In this document: positions 35,140 through 46,196 of the stretch, piece after piece
Layout: each line of letters starts with the position of its first letter
Numbering within the stretch: position 1 is the first letter of the stretch
NCBI GenBank assembly: GCA_033239125.1
Contig: BSWB01000005.1
Span: 18,777,447 to 18,841,446, forward strand
DNA: 64,000 bases
Source: Fagopyrum homotropicum
Taxonomy: Eukaryota; Streptophyta; Magnoliopsida; Caryophyllales; Polygonaceae
Direction: 5' to 3'
The notes under the pieces: generated by a model
What the model saw: only the letters and a program-made list of their open reading frames with translations
Told to the model about the DNA's origin: nothing
The model's database searches: none
Made by a program: the position numbers and the translations under genes

Positions 35140-35450
35140 TAATTATTCGTAGTTAGTTCCGTTTTTTAAAAGCTGATATGCACTTCATATTAGCATTATT
35201 CATAATTATCGTAATACCATAAAATAAATTAATAACTATGAATATACAAAATAATTATTCATAGTTGGTTCCGTTTTTTTAAAGCTAGTATGCACTCCAT
35301 ATAATCACTGTATTAACATACATAAATAGTCTACACAATAATTATTCATAGTTAGCTTATGTTTTCAATACTAATATGCACTTCATATTCACATTATTCA
35401 TAATTATCGTAATACCATAAAACAAATTAATAGCTATGAATCATAGTTAC
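35140..35450. repeat. Three diverged direct repeats with ATTATTCATAGTTAG core
   Basis: Units beginning TAATTATTC(A/G)TAGTTAG start near 35142, 35252 and 35340. They share TTCCGTTTTTT, ATATGCACTTCATAT and ATTATTCATAATTATCGTAA phrases. They lie in the right half of the TIR element. Confidence 0.75.
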
Positions 35451-36120
35451 AAACTATCATGTTGATAACTAAAACTGCAACATCAATATCATTCGTAATT
35501 ATAGAATATATTTCCTCAACATTTTCCAACAACATTACTTTACGGTAACAAAAATTATTCATAACTAATCAAAAACAACAATGGCGCATATCTCAACACA
35601 CCAATCAAAAAATAACCAACAATCTTCAACCAAATAAGGCAAGCAAGACATACCTACAGAAGAATCTGCCATTAATCCCAAAACTAGAAGAAATTAGGGT
35701 TTAAGATTACAGTTACCTTAAGTACACGGTATCCCAAGGAAGCGGCAAACGGAATAGGTCGAGGATTGTCGTCGGGAGTGTCGCAACCACCAAGGATACA
35801 CGCCGGAATTCCCTACGGAGATGCCGGACTGCTTCTCCCCGTCGAGCGTGCGCCACCAACGACGGAGTTCCCTACTTCAGCTTCACAGATTCTCCTTCCG
35901 AACGCTGCAACAAAAAATCGCCCTCTTTTCAGATGTGCACAGCGTCTTAAATGAAATTTGGGATACGAAAATTTGGGTTATGGGAAGCGCGTGTGTGTTA
36001 AAATTTCCTTAATAATTACGATAATTATCCTAAATCTCGACCCTTAATAATAAACATCCGACAATCTACAATTGTTCTCATGTATACACGTTAAGGGTGT
36101 TCTCATGGGAACCACACCCT

Positions 36121-36214
36121 ATATATATATATATATACATATTTTCCATATATCTTATTAGAATAACTATCCTATAATAAAACTTAAATATATCGACTTA
36201 CCAAACTGACTTTT

Positions 36215-36253
<39 letters not shown>

Positions 36254-37015
36254 TTACTCTAAACATACTTTTTTTAAAAAAAATGTTAATTAATATATTT
36301 TAATTTAAAAAAAAATTGGTTACCTGAGTTGTGTGAACTCTAATGTAAAATTATGTTAATATTAGATAACTATTAAAGTATAATACCTTCACGTCACGTG
36401 TCATTTTCTTGGTTGGAAGAAAATCACAAAGCAGCTCCAAATGAGATATTATCTCTATTGTAATTAGCTGACTGATCCATCCCGTCTACCCCGGCTGGCG
36501 GGACCGTGGTCGTCCGTCTCCGATTTGCCGGCCGATAAGATCTCTAAGATTGACCAGCCAGCTGGGATGTACTTCGCGTCACGTGTCATTTTCTCGTGCA
36601 TCATTATTTTGTAATTGTATTATTCACAAAATAAATAAAGTTTTTTAATATAGGTTATAAATAAAGTTTTTCATGTCACGTGTCATTTTCTTATGAACTT
36701 TTTTAGTACTCTATTATACATCAATTTTGTTTTAATTTTTTTTTTAATTATTTAACCATTTAATAAAATTATTTTAAAAAATATAATTAATTTATTTAAC
36801 CGTAACATAGAAATTACTCTAGTTGTAACAAAAAGTGGAGCCAGATCGACATCATCTTGTACTACCCCGTAGATTTCATGAGGCATTTTGTCTAACTTGC
36901 AAAATTTGTATGATAGTTTGGTTATCACTTTCTATACTTAGATGTCTGACATTATTAGCCGCCACCGGCTGCATACCTTTAAGAAGGGCTAAACTTCACG
37001 AGAGTAAGGTAGAGC
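36121..37015. other. Intergenic DNA with TA microsatellites and a repeated CACGTG phrase
   Basis: TA runs at 36121-36138 and 36219-36249. GTCACGTGTCATTTTCT occurs three times (36393, 36578, 36675). A G+C-richer island lies at 36480-36560. A short open frame at 36835-37068 shows no domain. No gene is recognised. Confidence 0.45.
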
Positions 37016-37179
37016 AGCTATTTTATCCATTACATATAACTGAGTTCATGTCACGGAATTATATTTAGGCTGACAACTTATTGTGTTATTGGGGTAAGAC
37101 ATTTTATCCTTTGCGTCACAACACTTTCTTTTAAGGGTAAACTATCTGATTAGTTAACACTTGACATAGTCAAATATCT

Positions 37180-38930
37180 CAATCTCTTTATAATAAGAAA
37201 TAATTTGGTCAAGTAAGTCTTTTTTAATTTTGTATTTAGTAAATGTATCCCATATTTTTTATCACTTTCATTTAATTGTAGTTAAAAATAATTAACCCCT
37301 CTATTTTAATAAAAAAGGGTAATAGATGTTTGTTGAGTTATGTAAATGTAAGTTTTAATTCTTAATTACTGAATTTTTTTTATTTTATTTTATTATTAAT
37401 TTTGTTTTTTTATTTTCTGTAATGAACATACCAGAATTTTTTCATACTAGAATTTTTTATACCAGAATTTCTCATACCAGAATTTTTTTCTTACCAGAAT
37501 TTTCTAACTAGAAATTTTTCATACTAAAAATTTTCATATAAATTTTCATATCCGAAATTCATACTAGATTTACATACTAGAAATTCGTACCAGAAATTAC
37601 GTACCAGATTTTCATATCAGAGATTACGTACCAGAATTTCTCATATAAGAATTTCTCATCCAAGAATTTCTAATACCAGAATTTCTCATACCAGAGTTTC
37701 TCATACCAGAATTTTCTTACCAAAAGCTTTCATACCAAAAATTTTCATACCCGAAATTCGTACCAAATTTACATATCAGAAATTACTTACCAGAAATTTG
37801 CATAACAGAAATTTGCATACCAGATATTTACTTACCATAAATTCGTACCAAATTACATACCATAAATTTATACAAAATTTTTATACCAAAAATTAGATAC
37901 CAAAAAATTTTATTTTTTTAAATATATTATGTATGTTTCTAATCAGGATTTCAAATGAAATCTAATCATAACTGATTATCTTATCACGTATGCATTCAAG
38001 ATTTGCAGCATGCCTTTGCCAACTCAATACTCCAGAATTTGCCACATAAACACACAAGAACAGTTCATCAGTCTGAAACTATGGATAATAACACAAAATT
38101 CATCAAGGCAAACAAAATGGAAAGTAAATCAAGTCCCATAGTTTAGCAGTGCAGCATGTCATGTGTACTTACAAGTGTAAACGTTGTTTTCTGTTAGTAG
38201 GTGGTCAAAACAATCAAACAGACTATAACAGAAGATAAATCAAGCGCCAAATCTAGGCTTGTATCTCATTCAACATAATGCTGGGACTTGGCCAAATGGC
38301 TGGGGTGCAAAAGCGAATGAGAAAGATGAAGTAAAGCCATGTAAATACAGAGAGTGGTTGAGACTTGAACTTGGACCTCCCGTCGACCGCGAATAGGAGC
38401 TTCGGTTGCTGATAAGGTTTGAACTTAGAGCCTCGAATCTGGCTTGCCATACGAACCCCGAGAGGACTTCAAATGTGGTGCACTTGGTGATGACAGACAC
38501 CGTCTTCCATGGCCTTTGTTTTCAGCCTCTTTGGATTTGGGCGTTGAAGCAGAAGGATCGGTGAGGACACCGTGTTTGAGATGTCGTCGATGTCATCGAA
38601 TTCACGGTGCTCGAACTCGATTTTTGGAGGGTTCCACGCAATTAGGATGGTTCGATCAACAAAGGGGGGAGTGGTGAGAGGGAGGCCACAGGCTGTTTGA
38701 GCCCAAGCGTTGACGAACTCCATGACTGCTATGCCGAAGTTTTTGGATTAGGCCGCAATTAGGGTTGGGAAAGACAATAAAAACAAAAACACAATGGGTC
38801 TAGCTAGTTTATGAAAAACCAAAAAAGGCCTACTTACTAAAAAAAAAGCCCTTATAAGAATCCCATAATTTTACCTTTGTATTTGTCTCGGGACTTTAGA
38901 TGTGGATGTACGTCAATAAGCCACACACAT
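37180..38930 (+). mobile_element. Dispersed repeat with ATACCAGAAATT minisatellite, copy B
   Basis: Homologous to 11690-13080 in opposite orientation (see that entry). Order: a conserved ~245-bp block (37180-37425), a large minisatellite array, unassigned DNA, and a minus-strand open stretch from 38723 starting MEFVNAWAQTACGLPL. That stretch has no domain I recognise and may be a captured gene fragment or chance. The family is unknown to me. Confidence 0.4.
37428..37905 (+). repeat. ATACCAGAAATT minisatellite array
   Basis: More than 25 degenerate units of CATACCAGAATTT/CATACCAGAAATT, 12-17 bp each, vary mainly in T-run length. There are local variants TACTAGAA and TACGTACCAGA. Confidence 0.85.
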
Positions 38931-39135
38931 TAGCATACAAACTTCCATCCTAAAATCAATTGACAATGAGACTAATCCATGAACTTATATATTAGGCTCA
39001 AAACTTTTGTATTATTGATGTGGGATATTTTATCCCTTACATCTCAACACTCTCCCTCAAGTGGTAACTACCTGAATGTTAACATTTGGCATAGATCGAA
39101 CATCTCAATCTCTTTACAGCTCTCCCACATCTTTT

Positions 39136-41048
39136 TGATGGGTTCCGTATCTCATTTAATTTTTAATTAATCCCGAATTCATGAAGACGGATCCAGATTG
39201 AACCTGCTATGAAGCACGTAGAGATTTGTGAAATGAATTTCATTGATAAATATTGTTTATATAAACAAATATGAAGGGACAAACGGTAGAAATAAATGAT
39301 AAACTCAATATATGACCTAATATACTTTAACATCGTCATAGCTAAGTAATTTTAATTTTTTTTAAGCCTTGCCAATTTTAACACGGGTTATTCTAATTTT
39401 GATATTCAAATTGACCATAAAGAATATTAATAAGGATTACATTAAAAGAAGAAGACAAGAACAAAAAAAACAAGGGACTTAAGTGATGGATAAAAACATT
39501 CAAACTATCTTATTTTCTTCTTTAATAATTTATTTGATTTAATATTACAATGGCGATAGTTGGTATTTCTAAAATAAATGTTTTTTTACAAAGAAAATCA
39601 CTTGTTCTTACAAACTGAGAGATTTATGTCATTTACGACATGATCTTTGTATTTTATGTTTAGAAAAATGAAAAGTTAGGCTTTTAATAATGTTTTTATT
39701 TTGTTTTTGGTGATACTAATGTAGATTGTTATGTATCACTTGTTAGGTATAATTCTTCATCGATTAAACACTTAATAGTAATATATACAATTAGAAAAGT
39801 GTCAAATATAATAGTATCGGTTGTTGATAGGTTAGGCTTTTTATAAGAATCATATTAACATTTTATTTGCATGGGTCTTTAATTTTAGTTGAGACAAGCT
39901 AATCATCATTATCCAAAGGTCATTGTCAATGATGACAAGTAAAAGGAGAGTAGATATTTGTCGAGCAAACGAAAGCAAAGGCATAACGAATTTTCGCAAA
40001 TATTAATGTTTATGCAATAATGGTATTTCAATTTTCAAACGTGTGATTAAAGGAATGTACCATACTGACATTCCGGTTTTTAGACCCCAATATTACAGTC
40101 GGTTTGCATGAAAGCTCCGATTTTTAGCGCAATCACGTTGAGTTGGAGTTGAAGGGAATGCATCATAGTGAGATTTCGAGTGTGATTAAGTAACATCTTC
40201 CCCCGAGAATTGAACCTATATCTTCAGGTACAACTTCCACTCTCTATAAAGTTTGCCAATTGAAGTTCTATATATAATATGCCTCTATATTGACTTTAAG
40301 AACATCAAAAGAGGTCATTGCCTCCTTCAAACCCTCCAACTACGCCACTGATCGAGGGAATGTCGAGATAATGAGCAGTTAAGGATACGTTGGACGCTAT
40401 ATTGTGTACTTCTTGTGTAAAGACTTGAAGGAGAATCAAAAGTTGAGTATGATGAACAAAATAACTTGGGACATGTTATGCCCATAACAAAATTAATTAA
40501 TAGTCTTTGTATTTTGTCGGACTCACAAAGCATTTACTCGCAAAAATGAACATATAAGTTTCCAGATGGGTGTGTTCGATACTATAGATTATTGAATTAG
40601 ATTCGAATTTAACACATAAATTGAATGACATATCATATAAAGAGAAGCCGCCCAGCTTGCCTGACCAAATAATTTATTGGGTCGTTTGAGAACATGTAAC
40701 AGATAATGATTTTAATGTGGCAGTTAGTGATTAATCATAATTAACGACTTATACAAACAGTGACACAGTGGTCACGCCGGACGCTTAGATTCTTCCAACC
40801 TTATTACACAACAATCATGCTTTTCATAAACTACCAATACTGTACTAAATCGAATTTAATAATATCATTAGCATTCCTATACTTTACTAATGATAAGATT
40901 AATATAAGAGTGATCAATCATTAAGTAACCGCATGTCTTACTAGACCCAAGCCAAACACGCCAAGTATCTAATACCTCCGAGTATGATGTTATACTAGTC
41001 GGGCGGCTAAGCTCGTTTATAAATGAGCATAATCAGAGTCAAACCTAA

Positions 41049-41050
<2 letters not shown>
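39136..41050. other. Intergenic DNA, nothing recognised
   Basis: No open frame with a domain and no terminal repeats were found. The left edge of a possible hAT-like MITE (about 40985-41745, with GCTCGTTTATAAATGAGC and a CTCCACCCCTA end) enters here and appears split by the TA-microsatellite element at 41113. Confidence 0.4.

Positions 41051-41052
<2 letters not shown>

Positions 41053-41111
<59 letters not shown>
41053..41111. repeat. (TA)n microsatellite, left flank
   Basis: A pure TA run of about 29 units ends directly at the TIR element at 41113. Confidence 0.92.
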
Positions 41112-41112
<1 letters not shown>

Positions 41113-41116
<4 letters not shown>

Positions 41117-41396
41117 GTGGTTCCCATGAGAACACCCCCTAACGTGAGAACATGAGAACAATCGTACACCGTTGGATGTGAGTATTAAGGGTTGAAGTTT
41201 AGAGTATATATCAAAAATAATAATAACTACGAATAATAATAATTAGGAATTCAACAATAACTACGAATAATCCACTCAACCAACAATAACTACGAATAAT
41301 ACATTAAACGATATGACACATTCGTAACAAAACTAATAATAATTACGAATTTGTTCTCATGTTCTCACGTTAGGGGGTGTTCTCATAGGATCTATA

Positions 41397-41400
<4 letters not shown>
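41113..41400. mobile_element. Micron-like TIR element in a TA microsatellite, small copy
   Basis: The left end is GGGTGTGGTTCCCATGAGAA, continuing CACCCCCTAACGTGAGAAC. The right end on the minus strand is AGAGTATAGATCCTATGAG, continuing AACACCCCCTAACGTG. The inner ~30 bp match perfectly; the outer ~18 bp differ and match the two ends of the 3.5-kb element at 32606-36120. The interior has four ACTACGAATAAT units and one ATTACGAAT. There is no coding capacity. TA repeats flank both sides, so the target duplication is TA or hidden in the repeat. Confidence 0.8.

Positions 41401-41466
<66 letters not shown>
41401..41466. repeat. (AT)n microsatellite, right flank
   Basis: A pure AT run of about 32 units directly follows the TIR element at 41113-41400. 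Confidence 0.92.
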
Positions 41467-41471
<5 letters not shown>

Positions 41472-42443
41472 AATGTGCATATATAGACTCGTTTAAAAAG
41501 TGGACGAGATCCAACTGAGCATTTGACCAGTCGATCCTGAGTTTGGCGTAAAAAAATGCTCAAAAATAATATTTTTTTTAGCCGAACAAGTCGAATTTGA
41601 GTTGAACCTAAATTTTATACAAGATTTTAAATGTGTTAATAATCCTCTTGTTTAGAAAAAGAACGAGTTCAAACCGAACTTTTACCTACGTACTCGAGGC
41701 AAACCCAATTAACTAATCTCTTATAAAACTCCACCCCTACCTCTATATTCACTAATCATGGTCAAGTAATTGTTTTTCCTTATTATTTTTGTTATCTTTT
41801 TTTATAAATTTAACCATCTCCTTTAATCATGTTCGATCAAGTAATTGTTTTTCTAATCGCGGACAAGTAATTGTTTTCTCCACGGTAAAATGGGGGAGTG
41901 GGTATGTTTTGTTTCCATGAGTATATTAAGGGCCCCAAGTTAATTTTGTGTACAAATTAGGCCCCTTCATATTATACAAAAAAGATTTATTAAAATAAGG
42001 AAAAGAAAGCAATGAAATAAGGATCTTTCTCTCTCCAATTAGTACGCAATCGATATCTTTTGCCGCCGTTATTATAGGGAAGCATCTCATACGTTCTTCA
42101 ACTGCATCTTCTTCCTCACGGCTATATCGACATCACACGGACAACAACCACAATAGTTTCATCTTCATCTTCCAAAACAAGTTTCTATTTGGTTTCGTTA
42201 TGTTTTCGTTCTACACAATTACAACATTTCGGAAACAATAAGCTTGTTTATCTGCTTGGGTACATAATCATCGAAGCATACTGTTTTCGATCTACCATTT
42301 TTAAACATATTTCGATCCTGGTAAGTCTATGTTTCTCCTGTCTAACCTTCTTCGGACGCTCTTCTCGATAACTCCCATGATTTGTGTATATGCATATAAA
42401 TCATGATATTGAATTTATGTACATAATGGATTCTGAAGCATCG

Positions 42444-42823
42444 TTGTGTTACACAAATCATCGTTGTTTTTGTATATATGTACATAATGGATTCTAAAGC
42501 ATCGTTGTCTTTGTACATGATTATATGTGTATTTGTGTGTTTATCATATATGTGGCAATTTTTTGTTTCTATCTAAATTATGTACATATATATACTTATG
42601 TAAGACCTCTTATTTTCCTTGTGTATCAGTCAGTTGTGTTACACAAATCATCGTTGTCATTGTGTATATGTACATAATGGATTCATAAGCATCGTTGTCT
42701 TTGTACATGGTTATATGTGTATATGTGTGTTTATCATATATGTGGCGGTTTTATGTTTCTATCTAAATTATGTACATATATATACTTATGTATGACTTCT
42801 TATTTTCCTTGTGTATCAGCCAA
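42444..42823. repeat. 190-bp tandem duplication in the MULE leader
   Basis: TTGTGTTACACAAATCATCG starts both copies (42444 and 42634), and each ends with TTTTCCTTGTGTATCAG. Differences are few. A partial earlier copy is visible just before 42444 (TATGTACATAATGGATTC). It lies upstream of the transposase start. Confidence 0.88.
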
Positions 42824-42876
42824 TTTGTGGACAATTTATGGCAAGTGTTTTCATAACATTATATTGCGGGGGGAAA

Positions 42877-45250
42877 TGGAATTGTTGAACGATGTATGGA
42901 CCTACAATGAAGATGTCAAAAGCAAGCCCATGGTCGTTGATTTATCTTGCACTTTTGCTCATTTGACGAATGATATTGCACGCCAATTTGGAATATCTCA
43001 ATCAGAATTCATTGTGGACCTGTCCTACAAGAATCCTTTCAATCTAGGACTACAACCATTTTAACTTACAACCAGAGATGATTTGGATACATTTATCCTC
43101 ATAAATGAATTACAGGATTTTAAGTGGAGTATTCCTTTGTGTATCACTACTTTGGACGTACATAAGCCTATTGGCGGGGAGTTAGTTGTTGTACCTGATG
43201 TAGATGAAGGAATCCAATGTCACAGACAAGACCTTAACTGCTTGAGAACAACTACGGAATATCTTGACAACGGGTTGTCACAAATTGATTTGTGTACACA
43301 TACGTCAAGCGTGTTAGACAACGATCATGTAGTTGATACGTGGAGTGAATCCATCGCAATAGTTCATCAAAGTTAATTTTATGTGCCTTCTGGAAACGAT
43401 TATGAACTTGTTGTTGGAAAAACATATCGTACAAAAACCGAGCTGAAAAACGCATTGTGTCTACATTCTATATCGGAATGTTCACAGTATAAAATTGTTA
43501 AGTCAAAGAGGAAGGTTGTCACTGCAATATGTATTGATGAAGTATGCAAATGGAGAGTTCGTTTCAACATGCTTGGTGAATCAAGTATATTTACAACAAC
43601 AAAGTTCGTCTCTACACACACATGTTTGTATCAATTGAGGCGAAAGGGTAACAAGGGTGCTTCCTACCACGTCATAGCAGAGAAAGTGAAATCAATGAAT
43701 GTTACTTTAACTTTTCATATAATACTGTTATGTACATATCTTGTGTAATTCGTGCATTATGTAGGTACGCCAACTCCAAGAAACTACCTTCGGTAAATTA
43801 GATAGTAACAGTAATGAAAAGTTTACACCGTATTGATGCTAGTTATTGAAAGTGCTGGAAGGCCCAAGAAGAAGTGAAGGACATGATTAGAGGAACGTTT
43901 GAGGATAATTACAGCTTAATCCCTTACTATTTGTATATGTTGGAGGAAGCCAATGAAGGATCATATGTTGGACTTGTAGTAGACGATGCGAATCGTTTCA
44001 AGTATGTATTTGTAGCATTCGGTTAGTCAATCCGAGGGTTTAAATCGATGAGGAAGGTACATATTCTTATACCATGTAATATCGTCTTGTGTTCTATTGT
44101 TCATGTATGTAGATTATGTACAAGTGTAATATGTTGTAGGTTATCACAGTAGACGGAATACATCTTAGTGGGAAGTACGGGGGAGTGTTGTTTGTTGCAA
44201 CTGCCCAAGATGCAAATCAGCAAATATGACCCATGGCATTTGGCATTGTTGATAGTGAGAATGATGCGTCGTGGGATTTTTTTTTCCAAAATCTGGAAAG
44301 CATCGTACCGGACAGCGACGACCTTGTGTTTGTATCAGATAGACATAATTCAATCAAGAAGGATATAATGTCGTATTATAAGAAAGCATTTCCAACCGAA
44401 TACTATAGTTGTTCATTAAAGGAGCCATGAGATGTAAGGAATCTGAGTGCATGACAATACTTGGACAAATTTCCTCGGTATGTTATGTACATAATGCATT
44501 TTATGTTAATCTTATCCGTTTATGTAATGCATTGCATGACAATACTTGGTCGTTTTTATGTACATTAATGCTAATTTTCATTCACAGGAAAAGCCAACGG
44601 TTGGATCTTTGCTATATGAGATAGGGCTGTCAACATGGGCACGTTCATTATCGCCGGCAAAATGGTACAATATGATGACAAGTAACAACGCCGAGTGTGT
44701 TAACACATTAATGAAAGAGGGTAGGGAATATCAGTTTTAGCATTGCTTGATGAGATTAGACAATTCATGTCACGATGGTTTGCCGAGCGTCGACAAAGGT
44801 CTCAAACTTGTGTATGTCCTTGATGCGGATAGAATGGAGTTTGAAGTGAAAAGGGGTGATGAACATGCAATCGTTTGTTTGCAAACCAAGTCTTGTGAAT
44901 GCAAGAAGTTTGATGTTGAAGAAATACCGTGCATACATGTTGTAGCTGCATCAAAGCATCTTGGTATGAGTCCTTCTTATCTCATTAGTATGTATTATTC
45001 CACTGAAAATTGGAGGGTTGTATATTCGGAGATAATTTATCCCGTACAAAACAAGTCGGAGTGGAGTATTCCGACATGCATATCGGAGATTAAATGTGAT
45101 CCTCCAATAAGGCGTAAACGGTGTGGAAGGTTGCCTAAAGCAAGAATACGGGCCTCGTGGGAAGCAAAGAGTAAGCGAAGATGTGGTTGTTGTGGATTTA
45201 GTGGACACACGAAGAAGACTTGTCTAAATCAACCAAAGGAAGCAATGTGA
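42877..45250 (+). pseudogene. MuDR-type transposase remnant (copy B)
   Basis: The reading starts MELLNDVWTYNE at 42877 and goes through DLSYKNPFNLGLQPF to an in-frame stop (43062-43064); the same frame continues with LTTRDDLDTF and has another stop at 43374-43376. The DNA-binding segment (43383-43700) has CIDEVCKWRVRF and THTC. After an intron (acceptor near 43765) come SLHRIDASY, a stop, and KDMIRGTFEDNY. The DDE core at 44137-44430 has VDGIHLSGKYGG, a stop, AFGIVDSENDASWDFFF and FVSDRHNSIKKD. The C-terminal part (44747-45250) has an intact SWIM motif (SCECKKF ... CIHVVAASKH) and the CCHC knuckle CGCCGFSGHTKKTC. Domain order and length are normal for MULE transposases. At least four stops or frameshifts make it inactive. 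It is a close relative of the copy at 14880-17548. Confidence 0.82.
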
Positions 45251-46196
45251 AACGGGTTTCAGTGAATTATATGCTTTATGTATGAAGAAAACTTGTGTAC
45301 TTCTCAATAAGAAGTGTTTGCCTTATGTACGAACATCACATTCTGGTAGCCTATTTGATGGAATATTTGAACTACAAATTTCATATTATCAACGTGCCTA
45401 AACAACCATCTTTCGTGTATTATTACATACACAATATGTTAAACAATTCTTTCAATATCTTGTACACACGCCCTCCTCAAACAGCTGGTGAGCGTTCAAC
45501 CAATAAGACATGTTTAACCCTTTTTTGGAGAGTCAAACTTCAACCAATTTACCCCATAATCAAGTCATCTTCGTTTTTCAATTAACGTTAATCGTCAAAT
45601 TCGTGGAAGGAAATAGTGAATTTAATGTACTATGTAGAAAGAAAACTTGTGTACTTCCCAGTAAGAAGCTTTTGACTTATGTACGAACATCACATTCTGC
45701 TTGCCTATTTGAACTACACATTCCCTATTATCAATATGCCTAAATAACCATCTTTTGTGTATTATTACATATAAAATATGTTAAACAATTCCTTCAATAT
45801 CTTGTACACACGCCCTATATTGTGTATTATTAATATTTATAAAACTTATGTACATTATATGTGTTTGTATATTAAGACATGTTATGTACATTTGTGTTTA
45901 ATTTATTTTGGTGTACTTGTGTTTGTGTTTATACTAGTGTAACGAATAAGGCAATATGGCACGCACATAGACATTTATACCTTTTTTAATCTGTTTCTAA
46001 TGACGCCATAATGATAAAAATGTCTGCTTCAAGTCACACGAAGACATGAGAAAACTGTCCGCCTTAATGAATATGTTTGAAATGACGACATAATAAGAAA
46101 AATGTATACTTCACGAAACAACATAACATGAAAAAACTGTCCGCATTAATGAATTTGTTACACAAGAAAACTCAAGTAAAGTGTCTTGGAATGTGT
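45251..46196. other. Spacer between the convergent transposase and ULP1 genes
   Basis: A ~110-bp direct repeat is visible: 45285-45450 and 45640-45800 share GAAAACTTGTGTACTTC, TATGTACGAACATCACATTCTG, AACAATT(C/T)CTTCAATATCTTG and TACACACGCCCT. No gene is recognised. It probably holds both 3' ends. Confidence 0.5.

Larger units (their letters stand above)
32606..36120. mobile_element. TIR element in a TA microsatellite, Micron-like, large copy
   Basis: The left end (GAGTATATAGATCATCTGAGAACA then CCCCTAACGTG) and the right end on the minus strand (AGGGTGTGGTTCCCATGAG then AACACCCTTAACGTG) are diverged inverted repeats. Both continue into GTATACATGAGAACAA. TA-repeat DNA flanks both ends. The same pair of ends bounds the 288-bp element at 41113-41400. 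The interior holds a FAR1-like exon (33451-33743), a possible second gene fragment on the minus strand, and many ATTACGAAT/ACTACGAATA phrases. The insertion site recalls the microsatellite-targeting Micron elements described in rice; the superfamily is not settled, with Mutator-like favoured by the FAR1-type exon. Confidence 0.65.
37018..39135. repeat. Diverged direct repeats flanking the minisatellite repeat
   Basis: About 37018-37200 and 38950-39135 align in the same orientation: TATTAGGCT, then TTATTG, then GGATATTTTATCCC/GACATTTTATCCTT, then CAACACT, then CATCTCAATCTCTTTA. They could be remnants of LTRs or of two copies of one repeat. They bracket the repeat at 37180-38930. No target duplication was found. 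Confidence 0.4.

Noticed and set aside
37428..37905. Regular short repeats that might suggest a CRISPR-like array
   Set aside because: Units are contiguous, degenerate and without unique spacers, and the genome is a plant's. It is a minisatellite.
38250..38723. Minus-strand frame starting MEFVNAWAQ
   Set aside because: Possible captured gene fragment, but no domain, no splice evidence and no support from copy A, so it is not listed as a gene.
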